Below are positions 1-6,385 of a stretch of DNA of 13,285 nt, one piece after another. A program made the translations under genes and the position numbers. The DNA comes from Massilia sp. (lineage in GTDB: Bacteria > Pseudomonadota > Gammaproteobacteria > Burkholderiales > Burkholderiaceae_D), in NCBI GenBank assembly GCA_028291845.1, contig JAQGNM010000394.1, positions 1 to 13,285 of the forward strand, in the 5' to 3' direction. The first letter of the stretch is position 1. Each line of letters begins with the position of its first letter. The notes beneath the pieces are model-generated. The model saw only the letters and a program-made list of their open reading frames with translations. It ran no database searches and had not been told where the DNA came from.

Positions 1-1
1 C

Positions 2-160
2 AACTTCGCCATCCGCAGGCCGGCCGCGGCGACGCTGTGGATCGAGGCGCCGCCGGCGCCGCGGCCTGGCGACACCGCGCCGGCCAGCGACACGTCACCG
101 GTAAACCACAAGTCACTGGTTAACCGCACGCCGCAGCGCCGATTCTCCACCACCTTCGGC
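2..160 (+). other. Open coding-like frame running in from the left edge
   Basis: The frame of the phosphatase gene that starts at 161 has no stop back to base 2. Over bases 2-80 its codons nearly all end in G or C, as expected for real coding DNA in this genome, while the other two forward frames stop at 102-104 and 121-123 and give Arg-rich nonsense. The stretch from about 95 to 130 is less biased. It may be the end of a longer N-terminal region (or an additional domain) of the phosphatase whose start lies outside the window, or a chance open frame before the ATG at 161. I do not recognise a domain in it. No convincing Shine-Dalgarno sequence precedes 161, which slightly favours the extension. 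Confidence 0.4.
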
Positions 161-1294
161 ATGCTGGCCGGCGCCGCCCGCCACGCCGCCACCTACGGCC
201 TGACGCGGCGCCCGCTGATGCTGCTGCCCTACCTGGGCTACGGCAGCGCCGGCGCCTTGACGGTGCGCGGACGGGTGCTGCAGGAAAGGGCGTTTTCGCC
301 GCAGCAGGCCGGCGACAGCGGCTGGCGCAACCTGGCGGCGCTGTACCGCCGCCTCGAATCGGACGAGGTGGCGGGCGAAGCGGTGGCGGCCACCTTCGAT
401 GGCCAGACTTACCTGACCCGCACCGACAACGGCGGCTATTTCAGTTTCGATATCCGGCCGTCGCGCGGCCGGCCGCCGGCGCCGGGCTGGGTCAGCGTCG
501 AACTGGCCTTGCCAGACGCCGCCGCCGAGCATGGCGAAGCAGGCGGGCCGCCGGTGCGCGCCGCCGCCCGCGTGCTGGTGCCGGACGGCGGCGCCCGCTT
601 CGGCGTCATCAGCGACATCGACGACACCGTGTTGTGGACCAACGTCACCAACAAGCTCAACATGGCGCTGATGCTGGCGCGCTCCAATCCCTACACGCGC
701 CAGCCGTTCAAGGGAGTCGCGGCGTTCTACCGTGCGCTCCACGCAGGGGCGCCCGGCGCAGGTGTGCCTGGCCGAACGGCGCCCGGCGACAGCCGGCCGG
801 GCGCGGGCAACCCGCTGTTCTACGTCTCGAGCAGTCCCTGGCACCTGTTCGGCCACCTGGTCGAATTCCTGCGCGCACAAGGCTTGCCGCTCGGGCCGCT
901 GATGTTGCGCGAACTGGGCCTGAAACAGCTTCTCAAGCTCAACCAGCACGGCAACCACAAGCTGGAAAAAATCGAGCACATCCTGGCCACCTACCCCACC
1001 TTGCCCTTCATCCTGATCGGCGACAGCGGCGAGCAGGACCCGGAAATCTACGCGGAGGTGGTGCGGCGCCATCCGGGCAAGGTACGGGTGATCTATATTC
1101 GCAACGTCAATCCCGATCCGGCCCGCATCGCCGCCCTCGACCGCCTGGTCGCCAGACTGGCCGCTGCCGGCACCGAGCTGATCGTGGCGGCCGACAGCGA
1201 AGCGGCCGCCGTGCACGCCGCCCGCGAAGGTTTGATCGACCCGGCGCGGCTGGAGGAAGTGCGCGCCGACGTCAGGGCTGCCGGCGCCGCCTGA
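161..1294 (+). CDS. App1-domain (DUF2183) HAD-type phosphatase
   Basis: The product (377 aa from this ATG) matches the App1 family, named after yeast phosphatidate phosphatase App1; the bacterial substrate is not known. An N-terminal strand region (LLPYLGYGS about residues 21-29, then VRGRVL) is typical of the family. The HAD motif I follows as SDIDDT (151-156), with D152 and D154 as predicted nucleophile and acid. Further family signatures are YVSSSPW (221-227), LKLNQHGNHKLEKI (258-271) and the late acidic motif GDSGEQDPEIY (287-297). No signal peptide or membrane segment is evident from this start. Residues about 195-215 form a Gly/Pro/Ala-rich insertion not usual in the family. The start is uncertain because the frame is open to the left edge. 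It converges on the minus-strand gene ending at 1321, 26 bases away. Family assignment is firm, biological role is not. Confidence 0.85.
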   Translation: MLAGAARHAATYGLTRRPLMLLPYLGYGSAGALTVRGRVLQERAFSPQQAGDSGWRNLAALYRRLESDEVAGEAVAATFDGQTYLTRTDNGGYFSFDIRPSRGRPPAPGWVSVELALPDAAAEHGEAGGPPVRAAARVLVPDGGARFGVISDIDDTVLWTNVTNKLNMALMLARSNPYTRQPFKGVAAFYRALHAGAPGAGVPGRTAPGDSRPGAGNPLFYVSSSPWHLFGHLVEFLRAQGLPLGPLMLRELGLKQLLKLNQHGNHKLEKIEHILATYPTLPFILIGDSGEQDPEIYAEVVRRHPGKVRVIYIRNVNPDPARIAALDRLVARLAAAGTELIVAADSEAAAVHAAREGLIDPARLEEVRADVRAAGAA

Positions 1295-1305
1295 CTGACG
1301 GCGGC
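1286..1305. other. Weak GC stem-loop at a convergent gene junction
   Basis: GCCGCC (1286-1291) and GGCGGC (1300-1305) form a 6-bp stem with an 8-base loop that contains the phosphatase stop codon (1292-1294). A loosely T-rich stretch (TGTTTGCTTTAT, about 1314-1325) follows. It could act as a modest terminator for the plus-strand gene. In DNA this GC-rich, short GC stems arise often by chance. Confidence 0.25.
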
Positions 1306-1320
1306 CTGCTACTGTTTGCT

Positions 1321-2109
1321 TTATCGCGGCGTGAGGATGTGGCGGAAGGTCGGTTCGATCTGGCGCGCGTGCAGGTGCCTGACGATGTCTTCCAGGGTGG
1401 CGTCCTTGAGCAGCAATCCTTCCGCCGTGCCGGCCTGGGGCGCCAGGGCCGGGGCCGCATCGGCTGGCGTCGCGCTGCCGCGCAAGCTGGCCAGCGCCGC
1501 CGCGAAGGCGGCGGCGTCGATGCTTTTCAAGCCTTCCAGAAAACCCACCTGGGCGCCGACCGGCGGCGCCATTTCCAGCGCCGGCTCGTCGGCGAACGAA
1601 GCGCCCATGCCGGGATGGATGAAGGCTGCCCACTTGCCGTTGGCCTGGCGCCCCGGCGGCAACTCCACCTGCGTGACGATGGCGCCGTTGCCCTTGTCGT
1701 CAGGCAGATATTTGCCATGCAGCAAGGCAGCGAATGCCGCCAGCTCGGCGGCCGGCGCAGGGGATGCCAGCGACAGCCACAACTGAAAACCGTGGCCTGA
1801 AATGCTCACCGCCGGCGCCGGCAGGCCGAGATCGTCGCGCACGGCGTTGGCCAGGGTGCACAGGGCGCGCCACTGCTGCTCTCCCCTGGCGGCGCCGCCA
1901 GCGGAAAAATCGAGGACGATGGCGCGGCCCAGCCCCTCGGGGGAAACCAGTTCGAGGGCGAGGGTTTTCACGCCCAGCAGGTGCTGCTCGAGCCGGGCGG
2001 CGGTCACCGGCACGGGCGGCGGCAACGGACGGCCGCGCTCGGCGCCTTCGAAACAACGCTGGGGTTCCAGCAGATATAACCTGGACAATTGGGAAATCAA
2101 ATCTTGCAT
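1321..2109 (-). CDS. Archaeo-eukaryotic primase (TOTE-type) -like protein, catalytic residues apparently lost
   Basis: This is a 262-aa protein without signal peptide or membrane segments. Its middle part follows the order of the AEP primase domain of TOTE-type proteins: a start helix plus VTAARLEQHLLGVKTLAL (35-52), a strand AIVLDF (63-68) where the family has hDhD, SISGHGFQLWLSL (102-114) where it has S-G-x-G-x-H-hhh, then a basic/Gly region (QVELPPGRQANGKWAAFI, 147-164) and QVGFLEGLKSI (187-197) matching the usual end of the domain. The second motif I acid is Ser (D67-F68-S69), and the motif II His position holds Gln109, so polymerase activity is unlikely. A Pro/Ala linker (about 211-229) leads to a short helical tail (DIVRHLHARQIEPTF). 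It is a lone domain, not attached to helicase or nuclease domains. It lies 44 bases after the MFS gene on the same strand and may be co-transcribed. The ATG at 2109 is preceded by AAAGGG about 9 bases upstream. The homology call is from motif order by eye; the alternative is an unrelated conserved hypothetical protein. Confidence 0.5.
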   Translation of the reverse strand: MQDLISQLSRLYLLEPQRCFEGAERGRPLPPPVPVTAARLEQHLLGVKTLALELVSPEGLGRAIVLDFSAGGAARGEQQWRALCTLANAVRDDLGLPAPAVSISGHGFQLWLSLASPAPAAELAAFAALLHGKYLPDDKGNGAIVTQVELPPGRQANGKWAAFIHPGMGASFADEPALEMAPPVGAQVGFLEGLKSIDAAAFAAALASLRGSATPADAAPALAPQAGTAEGLLLKDATLEDIVRHLHARQIEPTFRHILTPR

Positions 2110-2153
2110 GGGTAGGCCCTTTCAGGCGCCATCATAGCCAATCGCGGCCGGGT

Positions 2154-3551
2154 TCAGGTTTTCTGCACCGCCAGGCGGGCAAAGCTGGCAATACTGGCGA
2201 GCGCCGCGCTGGCCGCGCCCAGGCCCAGCGCCCAGGCGGTGCCGCCGCTGCCGGCCAGGGTAAAACACAGCGCCACCAGGGCGGCGCCGCCGGCCTGGCC
2301 GGCCAGGCGCGCGGTGGCGACGATGCCGCTGGCGCCGCCGGCGCGCTCGACCGGCGCGCTGCTCATGATGGCCTTCAGATTGGGCGCCTGGAAAAACCCG
2401 AAGCCCAGGCCGCACAAGGCCATGCGCCAGCAGATCGCCAGCGAGGACGCCTGCGGCGGCATCAGCAACAAGGACAGCAGGCCCACCGCCAGGGCCAGCA
2501 GGCCGGCGCCGCCCAGCAGGCCCGGCTGATAGCGGTCGCTCAGGCGTCCGGCGATCGGCGCCATGATCCCCACCATCACCGCCCACGGGGTGATCAGAAA
2601 GCCGGTTTCCACCGGCGAGCGGCCCAGCACGTGCTCAAAATAAAACGGCAGAGAAACAAAGGCCAGGCTCTGGGCGGCAAAGGTGCACACGGCGGTCAGC
2701 ACCGACAGCGAAAACAGGGGCAGGCGAAACAGGTCGACCGGCAGCATCGGCGCCGGGTGGCCGCGCTGGCGGCGCAACAGCAGCACGAAAAATACCATCG
2801 CTGCCGCCAGCTCGAGGGCGATCACGCGGGCCGGCGCGGTGTGGGCGCCTTCGCCCATCGCCAGCACCAGCAAACCAAAAGCGCCGGCGTTGTACAGCGC
2901 GGTGCGAAAGTCGAACGGATAGCTGGCCAGCCGGGTCGCCGGCAGGTAGCGCAGCGCCAGCACGATGCCGACCAGCCCCAGCGGCAGATTGACCGCGAAC
3001 AGCCACGGCCACGACGACACCGACAGGATCAGCGACGCCGCGGTCGGGCCGACGGCGAAACCGGTGGCGACGATCATGGCGTTCGAGCCCATCCCGCGCC
3101 CCATCAAGCTGGCCGGCCAGATCGCCCGCAGCAGCGCCGTATTGACGCCCATCACGGCGCTGGCGCCCAGGCCCTGCAACAGGCGCGCCGCTACCAGCGA
3201 GGGCAGCGACCAGGCGGCGGCGCAGGCCAGCGAAGCGGCGGTAAACAAAATGAGACCGCCGATGCTGACCTTGCGGTAGCCGACGATTTCCCCCAGCGCG
3301 GCAAATGGCAGCATGGTGGCGATCATCGCCAGCTGATAGACGCTGACGATCCACACCGAAGCCGCCGGCGTCGCCCCCAGGCTGGCGGCGATCCCCGGCA
3401 AGGCGGTATTGACGATGGCGGTGTCGAGGCCGGCAAGGCCGACGCCGATCGCCAGCGCAGCCATGGCGAGCGTGCGCTCGGCGCCGTGCAGGCCGTCCCT
3501 GGTGGCAAATTGGTCGGGCCGGTTCAAGGGCGGCGGAGAGATGGCAAACAC
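2154..3551 (-). CDS. MFS drug-efflux type transporter (DHA2-like)
   Basis: This integral inner-membrane protein (465 aa from this GTG) probably has about 14 membrane helices and exports drugs or other small hydrophobic or cationic compounds by proton antiport. From the GTG, residues 31-55 (AALAIGVGLAGLDTAIVNTALPGIA) carry the LDxxIVNxALP signature of the DHA2 (QacA/SmvA) group. GEIVGYRKV (87-95) is the motif A loop between helices 2 and 3. ARLLQGLGAS (122-131) is a motif B-like helix, and GFAVGPTAASLI (164-175) resembles motif C of antiporters. The start is uncertain: the frame is open to a TTG at 3617, the GTG at 3551 has no good Shine-Dalgarno, and an ATG lies at residue 30 just before helix 1. 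A TATACT -10-like hexamer at 3565-3560 (minus strand) would place transcription start almost on the GTG. No regulator gene is adjacent; the divergent neighbour is a lipoprotein. The substrate cannot be read from sequence. Confidence 0.9.
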   Translation of the reverse strand: MFAISPPPLNRPDQFATRDGLHGAERTLAMAALAIGVGLAGLDTAIVNTALPGIAASLGATPAASVWIVSVYQLAMIATMLPFAALGEIVGYRKVSIGGLILFTAASLACAAAWSLPSLVAARLLQGLGASAVMGVNTALLRAIWPASLMGRGMGSNAMIVATGFAVGPTAASLILSVSSWPWLFAVNLPLGLVGIVLALRYLPATRLASYPFDFRTALYNAGAFGLLVLAMGEGAHTAPARVIALELAAAMVFFVLLLRRQRGHPAPMLPVDLFRLPLFSLSVLTAVCTFAAQSLAFVSLPFYFEHVLGRSPVETGFLITPWAVMVGIMAPIAGRLSDRYQPGLLGGAGLLALAVGLLSLLLMPPQASSLAICWRMALCGLGFGFFQAPNLKAIMSSAPVERAGGASGIVATARLAGQAGGAALVALCFTLAGSGGTAWALGLGAASAALASIASFARLAVQKT

Positions 3552-3743
3552 ATCGGCCGAGTATAGCTGCTCGGCGCAAGTCTTGCTGATTCGCACCGAT
3601 TCTTGAACTGGCGTCAATACTTGCTTGGAATGAAAGATAAGTCCTACGCGAGCACGAGCGGACAGATGATGCCCGATGCATTTTCGCCAAGTATCATGAC
3701 TACATCTTCACATTGTTCAAGCACTCACAAACCGAGATGAGCC

Positions 3744-3756
3744 GGCCTGCAAGGCC
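3744..3756. promoter_or_regulatory. Small dyad upstream of the lipoprotein gene
   Basis: GGCCT-GCA-AGGCC is a perfect dyad with 5-bp arms and a 3-base centre, ending 26 bases before the lipoprotein ATG, inside the 231-bp region between the divergent MFS and lipoprotein genes. It would lie in the 5' leader. It may be a leader hairpin or a chance GC dyad. I could not find a convincing -35/-10 pair for the lipoprotein gene in this region. Confidence 0.25.
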
Positions 3757-3771
3757 TCCACCAAATAATAC

Positions 3772-3777
3772 AAGGAG
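3772..3777 (+). promoter_or_regulatory. Ribosome binding site of the lipoprotein gene
   Basis: AAGGAG lies 5 bases before the ATG at 3783 and fixes this start. It is one of the few strong Shine-Dalgarno sequences in the window. Confidence 0.8.
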
Positions 3778-3782
3778 TTACC

Positions 3783-4223
3783 ATGAACACCACCTTCACC
3801 CCATCGAAATTGTTGATCACCGTTCTCGCCACCGCTGCCCTGCTGGGCGGTTGCAAGAAAAACGACGTCACCACCACCCCGACCGACACCGCCGTGGTGA
3901 CGCCATCGTCGACCTCGACCACCACCGGCACCACCCCGGCCGCCACCGATAGCACCGGTACCGCCGCCACCGGCACCACCGGCGCCGCCGGCAGCGACAC
4001 CACCGGTTCGTCGGGCGCCGCCGGCACCACTGGATCGAGCACCGGCGGTTCGACCACCTCCAACCCATCCTCGACCGGCGTCACCGGCACCGGGTCGTCG
4101 ACCATGCCAGGTATGAGCAACAGCCCTGCCAACGACAGCGCCACGCCGGCCGTGCGCAACAACAGCGGCCAGACCCAGGGCACCACGGGTAGTAGCGTGC
4201 CGGCTGCGGACGGCAGCCGCTAA
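3783..4223 (+). CDS. Small Thr/Ser/Gly-rich lipoprotein
   Basis: The product is 146 aa. It has a lipoprotein signal peptide: charged start with K9, hydrophobic core LLITVLATAALL, and lipobox LGGC with C24 as the lipidated residue. The next residues are KK rather than Asp, so by the usual Lol rule it would go to the outer membrane. The mature part is almost wholly low complexity, made of Thr, Ser, Gly, Ala and Pro with blocks such as GTTGAAGS and TTGSSGAAGTTGSS, and has no recognisable folded domain; it is probably disordered. It has its own ribosome site and a terminator 60 bases after the stop, so it is likely a single-gene transcript. The function is unknown. The minus strand of this gene also stays open for about 150 codons, but that frame just reads the repetitive codons backwards. 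Lipoprotein status is confident; role is not. Confidence 0.8.
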   Translation: MNTTFTPSKLLITVLATAALLGGCKKNDVTTTPTDTAVVTPSSTSTTTGTTPAATDSTGTAATGTTGAAGSDTTGSSGAAGTTGSSTGGSTTSNPSSTGVTGTGSSTMPGMSNSPANDSATPAVRNNSGQTQGTTGSSVPAADGSR

Positions 4224-4282
4224 GCGCGGTTCAAATACGGCGCCGGGGACGGACAGACCGTCTCCGATACCGGGTAGCACCG

Positions 4283-4309
4283 AGGGCGCTTTCAGGCGCC
4301 CTTTTTTTT
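4283..4309 (+). terminator. Rho-independent terminator after the lipoprotein gene
   Basis: AGGGCGC (4283-4289) and GCGCCCT (4296-4302) form a perfect 7-bp stem with loop TTTCAG, followed by eight T residues (4302-4309). It starts 60 bases after the lipoprotein stop codon and separates that gene from the hydrolase gene at 4350. Confidence 0.92.
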
Positions 4310-4338
4310 GTCAGGCAGTGGCTGTGTCTGTAGAGTTC

Positions 4339-4344
4339 AAGGAG
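4339..4344 (+). promoter_or_regulatory. Ribosome binding site of the alpha/beta hydrolase gene
   Basis: AAGGAG followed by five A residues leads to the ATG at 4350. This decides for 4350 over a longer reading of the same frame, which is open back to 4308 inside the terminator T-tract. Confidence 0.85.
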
Positions 4345-4349
4345 AAAAA

Positions 4350-5351
4350 ATGTCAACAAGCCGAATCTTATCCGCCATGCCCGGCGCGGCCGGCGGCGCC
4401 CGCTGGCGCGCACCGGCCGTGCTGGGCGTGGCCGCCCTCGCCGCTTTCCTGCTGGTGCAGGCGCGCAAAAAGGCGGTTGAAGCACAACACCCGCCCGCGG
4501 GCAAATTCATCGAAGCCGATGGCGTGCGCCTGCATTACGTCGAGAAGGGCGACGGCCCGACCGTGGTTCTTTTGCACGGCAATGGCGTCACTTCCAACGA
4601 TTTCGTGCTGTCCGGGCTGTTCGACAAGCTGGCCGCCCGCTATCACGTGATCGCCTTCGACCGCCCCGGTTTCGGTTACAGCGAGCGGCCTTCCGGCACC
4701 ACTTGGACGCCGGAGGCGCAGGCTGGCGTGTTGTATACCGCGCTGCATGCGCTGCGGGTCGAGCGGCCGATCGTGGTCGGACACTCCTGGGGCACCCTGG
4801 TGGCGACGGCGATGGCGCTCGACTACCCGCGTTATGTGCGCGCCATCGGCTTGATCGGCGGCTATTTTTATCCGACCGGGCGCTTCGACGCCGCCGTCAT
4901 GGCGCTGCCCGCCGTGCCGGTGCTGGGCCAGTTATGGCGGTACACCTTCGCGCCGCTGCTGGGCCGGATGATGTGGCCGGCCCTGGCGAAAAAAATGTTC
5001 GCGCCGGCCGAAACGCCGGACAAGTTCAAGGACTTGCCGGTGTGGATGGCCCTGCGCCCTGCGCAACTGGGCGCCAGCGCCGCCGAAAGCGCACTGATGA
5101 TCGACGCCGCCGCCCGCCTGGCCGAACGCTATCGCGAACTGACCATGCCGATCACGCTGATCGCGGGCGCCGGTGACCGCCTGATCGACCCGCAAAAAAA
5201 CAGCGTGCGGCTGCACCGGGAAATTTCGCACAGCACGCTGCGCCTGGAGAAAGATGCCGGCCACATGGCCCATTACGCCGATCCGGCCGACGTCGCCGAT
5301 GCAGTCGACCAACTGCAGCGGCAGGCCGCGGGCGATGGTGGCGTGCTTTAA
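4350..5351 (+). CDS. Alpha/beta hydrolase with N-terminal membrane anchor
   Basis: The product (333 aa) belongs to the alpha/beta hydrolase superfamily (esterase, epoxide hydrolase or haloalkane dehalogenase-like). Residues about 21-37 (APAVLGVAALAAFLLVQ) are one hydrophobic helix followed by ARKK, suggesting an N-terminal anchor. The hydrolase core starts near residue 52. The oxyanion-hole motif is LLHGNGV (74-80). The nucleophile elbow is GHSWG with Ser146, the likely acid is Asp276 in AGAGD, and His305 in DAGHMAHY completes the triad. A helical lid lies between about 175 and 255. Length and triad order are normal and the gene looks intact. It stands alone between a terminator and the convergent galM gene, whose stop codon overlaps its own (shared TTTAAA, 5347-5352). 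The substrate cannot be predicted, and I see no link to the galactose genes. Any promoter would have to lie within the 40 bases after the terminator or upstream of it. Confidence 0.9.
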   Translation: MSTSRILSAMPGAAGGARWRAPAVLGVAALAAFLLVQARKKAVEAQHPPAGKFIEADGVRLHYVEKGDGPTVVLLHGNGVTSNDFVLSGLFDKLAARYHVIAFDRPGFGYSERPSGTTWTPEAQAGVLYTALHALRVERPIVVGHSWGTLVATAMALDYPRYVRAIGLIGGYFYPTGRFDAAVMALPAVPVLGQLWRYTFAPLLGRMMWPALAKKMFAPAETPDKFKDLPVWMALRPAQLGASAAESALMIDAAARLAERYRELTMPITLIAGAGDRLIDPQKNSVRLHREISHSTLRLEKDAGHMAHYADPADVADAVDQLQRQAAGDGGVL

Positions 5352-6385
5352 ATGGTGCTGAAGCGGTAGCGCGATTCGTGGCGGTAGTGCTGGCCCGGGC
5401 GCAGAATAGTCGACGGAAAGGCCGCCACGTTGGGCGAATTGGGAAAATGCTGCGGTTCCAGGCACAGGCCGCCGCGCCATGGATAGGTGCGGCCTTTGCC
5501 GTGCAGGCTGCCGTCGAGATAATTACCGCTATAAAACTGCACGCCCGGCTGATCGGTCCACAGCTCCAGTACCCGGCCCGAGTGCGGTTCTTGCAGGACC
5601 GCGGCCGGGCCGGTACCGCCGTCGAGCACGAAATTGTGGTCGTAGCCGCCGGCCACCAGCAGTTGCGGGTCGGTGTCTGCGATGCGCTCGCCGATCGCGC
5701 GCGCCGCGCGGAAGTCGAACGGCGTGCCGGCCACGGGCGCGTGCGCGCCCAGCGGGATCGAATGGGCATCGATGGGCGTGAACGCCTGCGCGGCGATTTG
5801 CAGGCGGTGTCCGAGAATGTCGCCCTGCCCGGCCAGGTTGAAGTAGCTGTGCTGGGTCAGATTGACCGGGGTCGGCGCGGTGGTGGCGGCGCTGCACACC
5901 ATCGACAACACGTTTTCTTGTTCCATCAGCCGGTAGCGCACCTCGGCGGTGAGCACGCCCGGATAGCCCATTTCGCCGTGCGGGCTGACCCGCCTCAGCA
6001 CCAGGGTGGCGCCCTCGACGTCGGCCTGCCACAGGTGGCGGTCGAAGCCGCGACTGCCGCCGTGCAGGTGATTGGGCGGATCGTTGACATCGAGCTGCAC
6101 CGTTTTGCCGTCGAGCACGAAACGGCCGCCGGCGATGCGGTTGGCATATCGGCCCACCAGGGCGCCGAAATACGGGTGCGTGCCGAGGTAGGGCTCGAGC
6201 GTATCGAAGCCCAGCACGACGTCGCCATATACCCCGTCGCGGTCGGGGACGTTGACGGCGGTGATGATGGCGCCGTAATCGGTCACCGCCACCGTCATCC
6301 CCGCCGCGTTCGACAGGGTGTAGAGGGAAGCCGCGCGGCCGTCAGGCAGGCGGCCGAAGCGTCGCTTGACGATTGCGCTCATCAT
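5348..6385 (-). CDS. galM: Aldose 1-epimerase (galactose mutarotase)
   Basis: GalM interconverts beta- and alpha-galactose in the cytoplasm, which supplies GalK with the alpha form. The protein is about 345 aa, normal for the family. Numbering from the second Met (6382), visible motifs are the N-terminal VTDYGAIITAVNVPDRDG (33-50), GRYANRIAGGRF (78-88), the catalytic-region NHLHGG with His107, NLTQHSYFNL with catalytic His178, GYDHNFVL with Asp248, and CLEPQHFPNSPN with catalytic Glu309. All key residues are present. Translation starts at ATGATG (6385-6380); the first ATG overlaps the GH2 stop codon as ATGA and has no Shine-Dalgarno sequence, so it probably depends on coupling to GH2 translation. 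It is the last gene of the galT-galK-GH2-galM unit. Its stop overlaps the stop of the convergent hydrolase gene, and no terminator hairpin is visible here. Confidence 0.95.
   Translation of the reverse strand: MMSAIVKRRFGRLPDGRAASLYTLSNAAGMTVAVTDYGAIITAVNVPDRDGVYGDVVLGFDTLEPYLGTHPYFGALVGRYANRIAGGRFVLDGKTVQLDVNDPPNHLHGGSRGFDRHLWQADVEGATLVLRRVSPHGEMGYPGVLTAEVRYRLMEQENVLSMVCSAATTAPTPVNLTQHSYFNLAGQGDILGHRLQIAAQAFTPIDAHSIPLGAHAPVAGTPFDFRAARAIGERIADTDPQLLVAGGYDHNFVLDGGTGPAAVLQEPHSGRVLELWTDQPGVQFYSGNYLDGSLHGKGRTYPWRGGLCLEPQHFPNSPNVAAFPSTILRPGQHYRHESRYRFSTI

Noticed and set aside
113..1633. Long minus-strand open frame (about 500 codons) across the phosphatase gene
   Set aside because: It is Arg/Gly/Gln-rich with no recognisable motif and lies opposite a clear App1-family gene. 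In GC-rich DNA the antisense frame of a real gene is often free of stops.
1734..3566. Plus-strand open frame of about 610 codons across the MFS gene
   Set aside because: The translation is Arg/Gln/His-rich with no membrane segments, while the minus strand gives a well-formed transporter.
3725..4186. Minus-strand Val/Pro-rich open frame opposite the lipoprotein gene
   Set aside because: It is the reverse reading of Thr/Gly codons (ACC/GGC), with no ribosome site. The plus strand has a lipobox, ribosome site and terminator.
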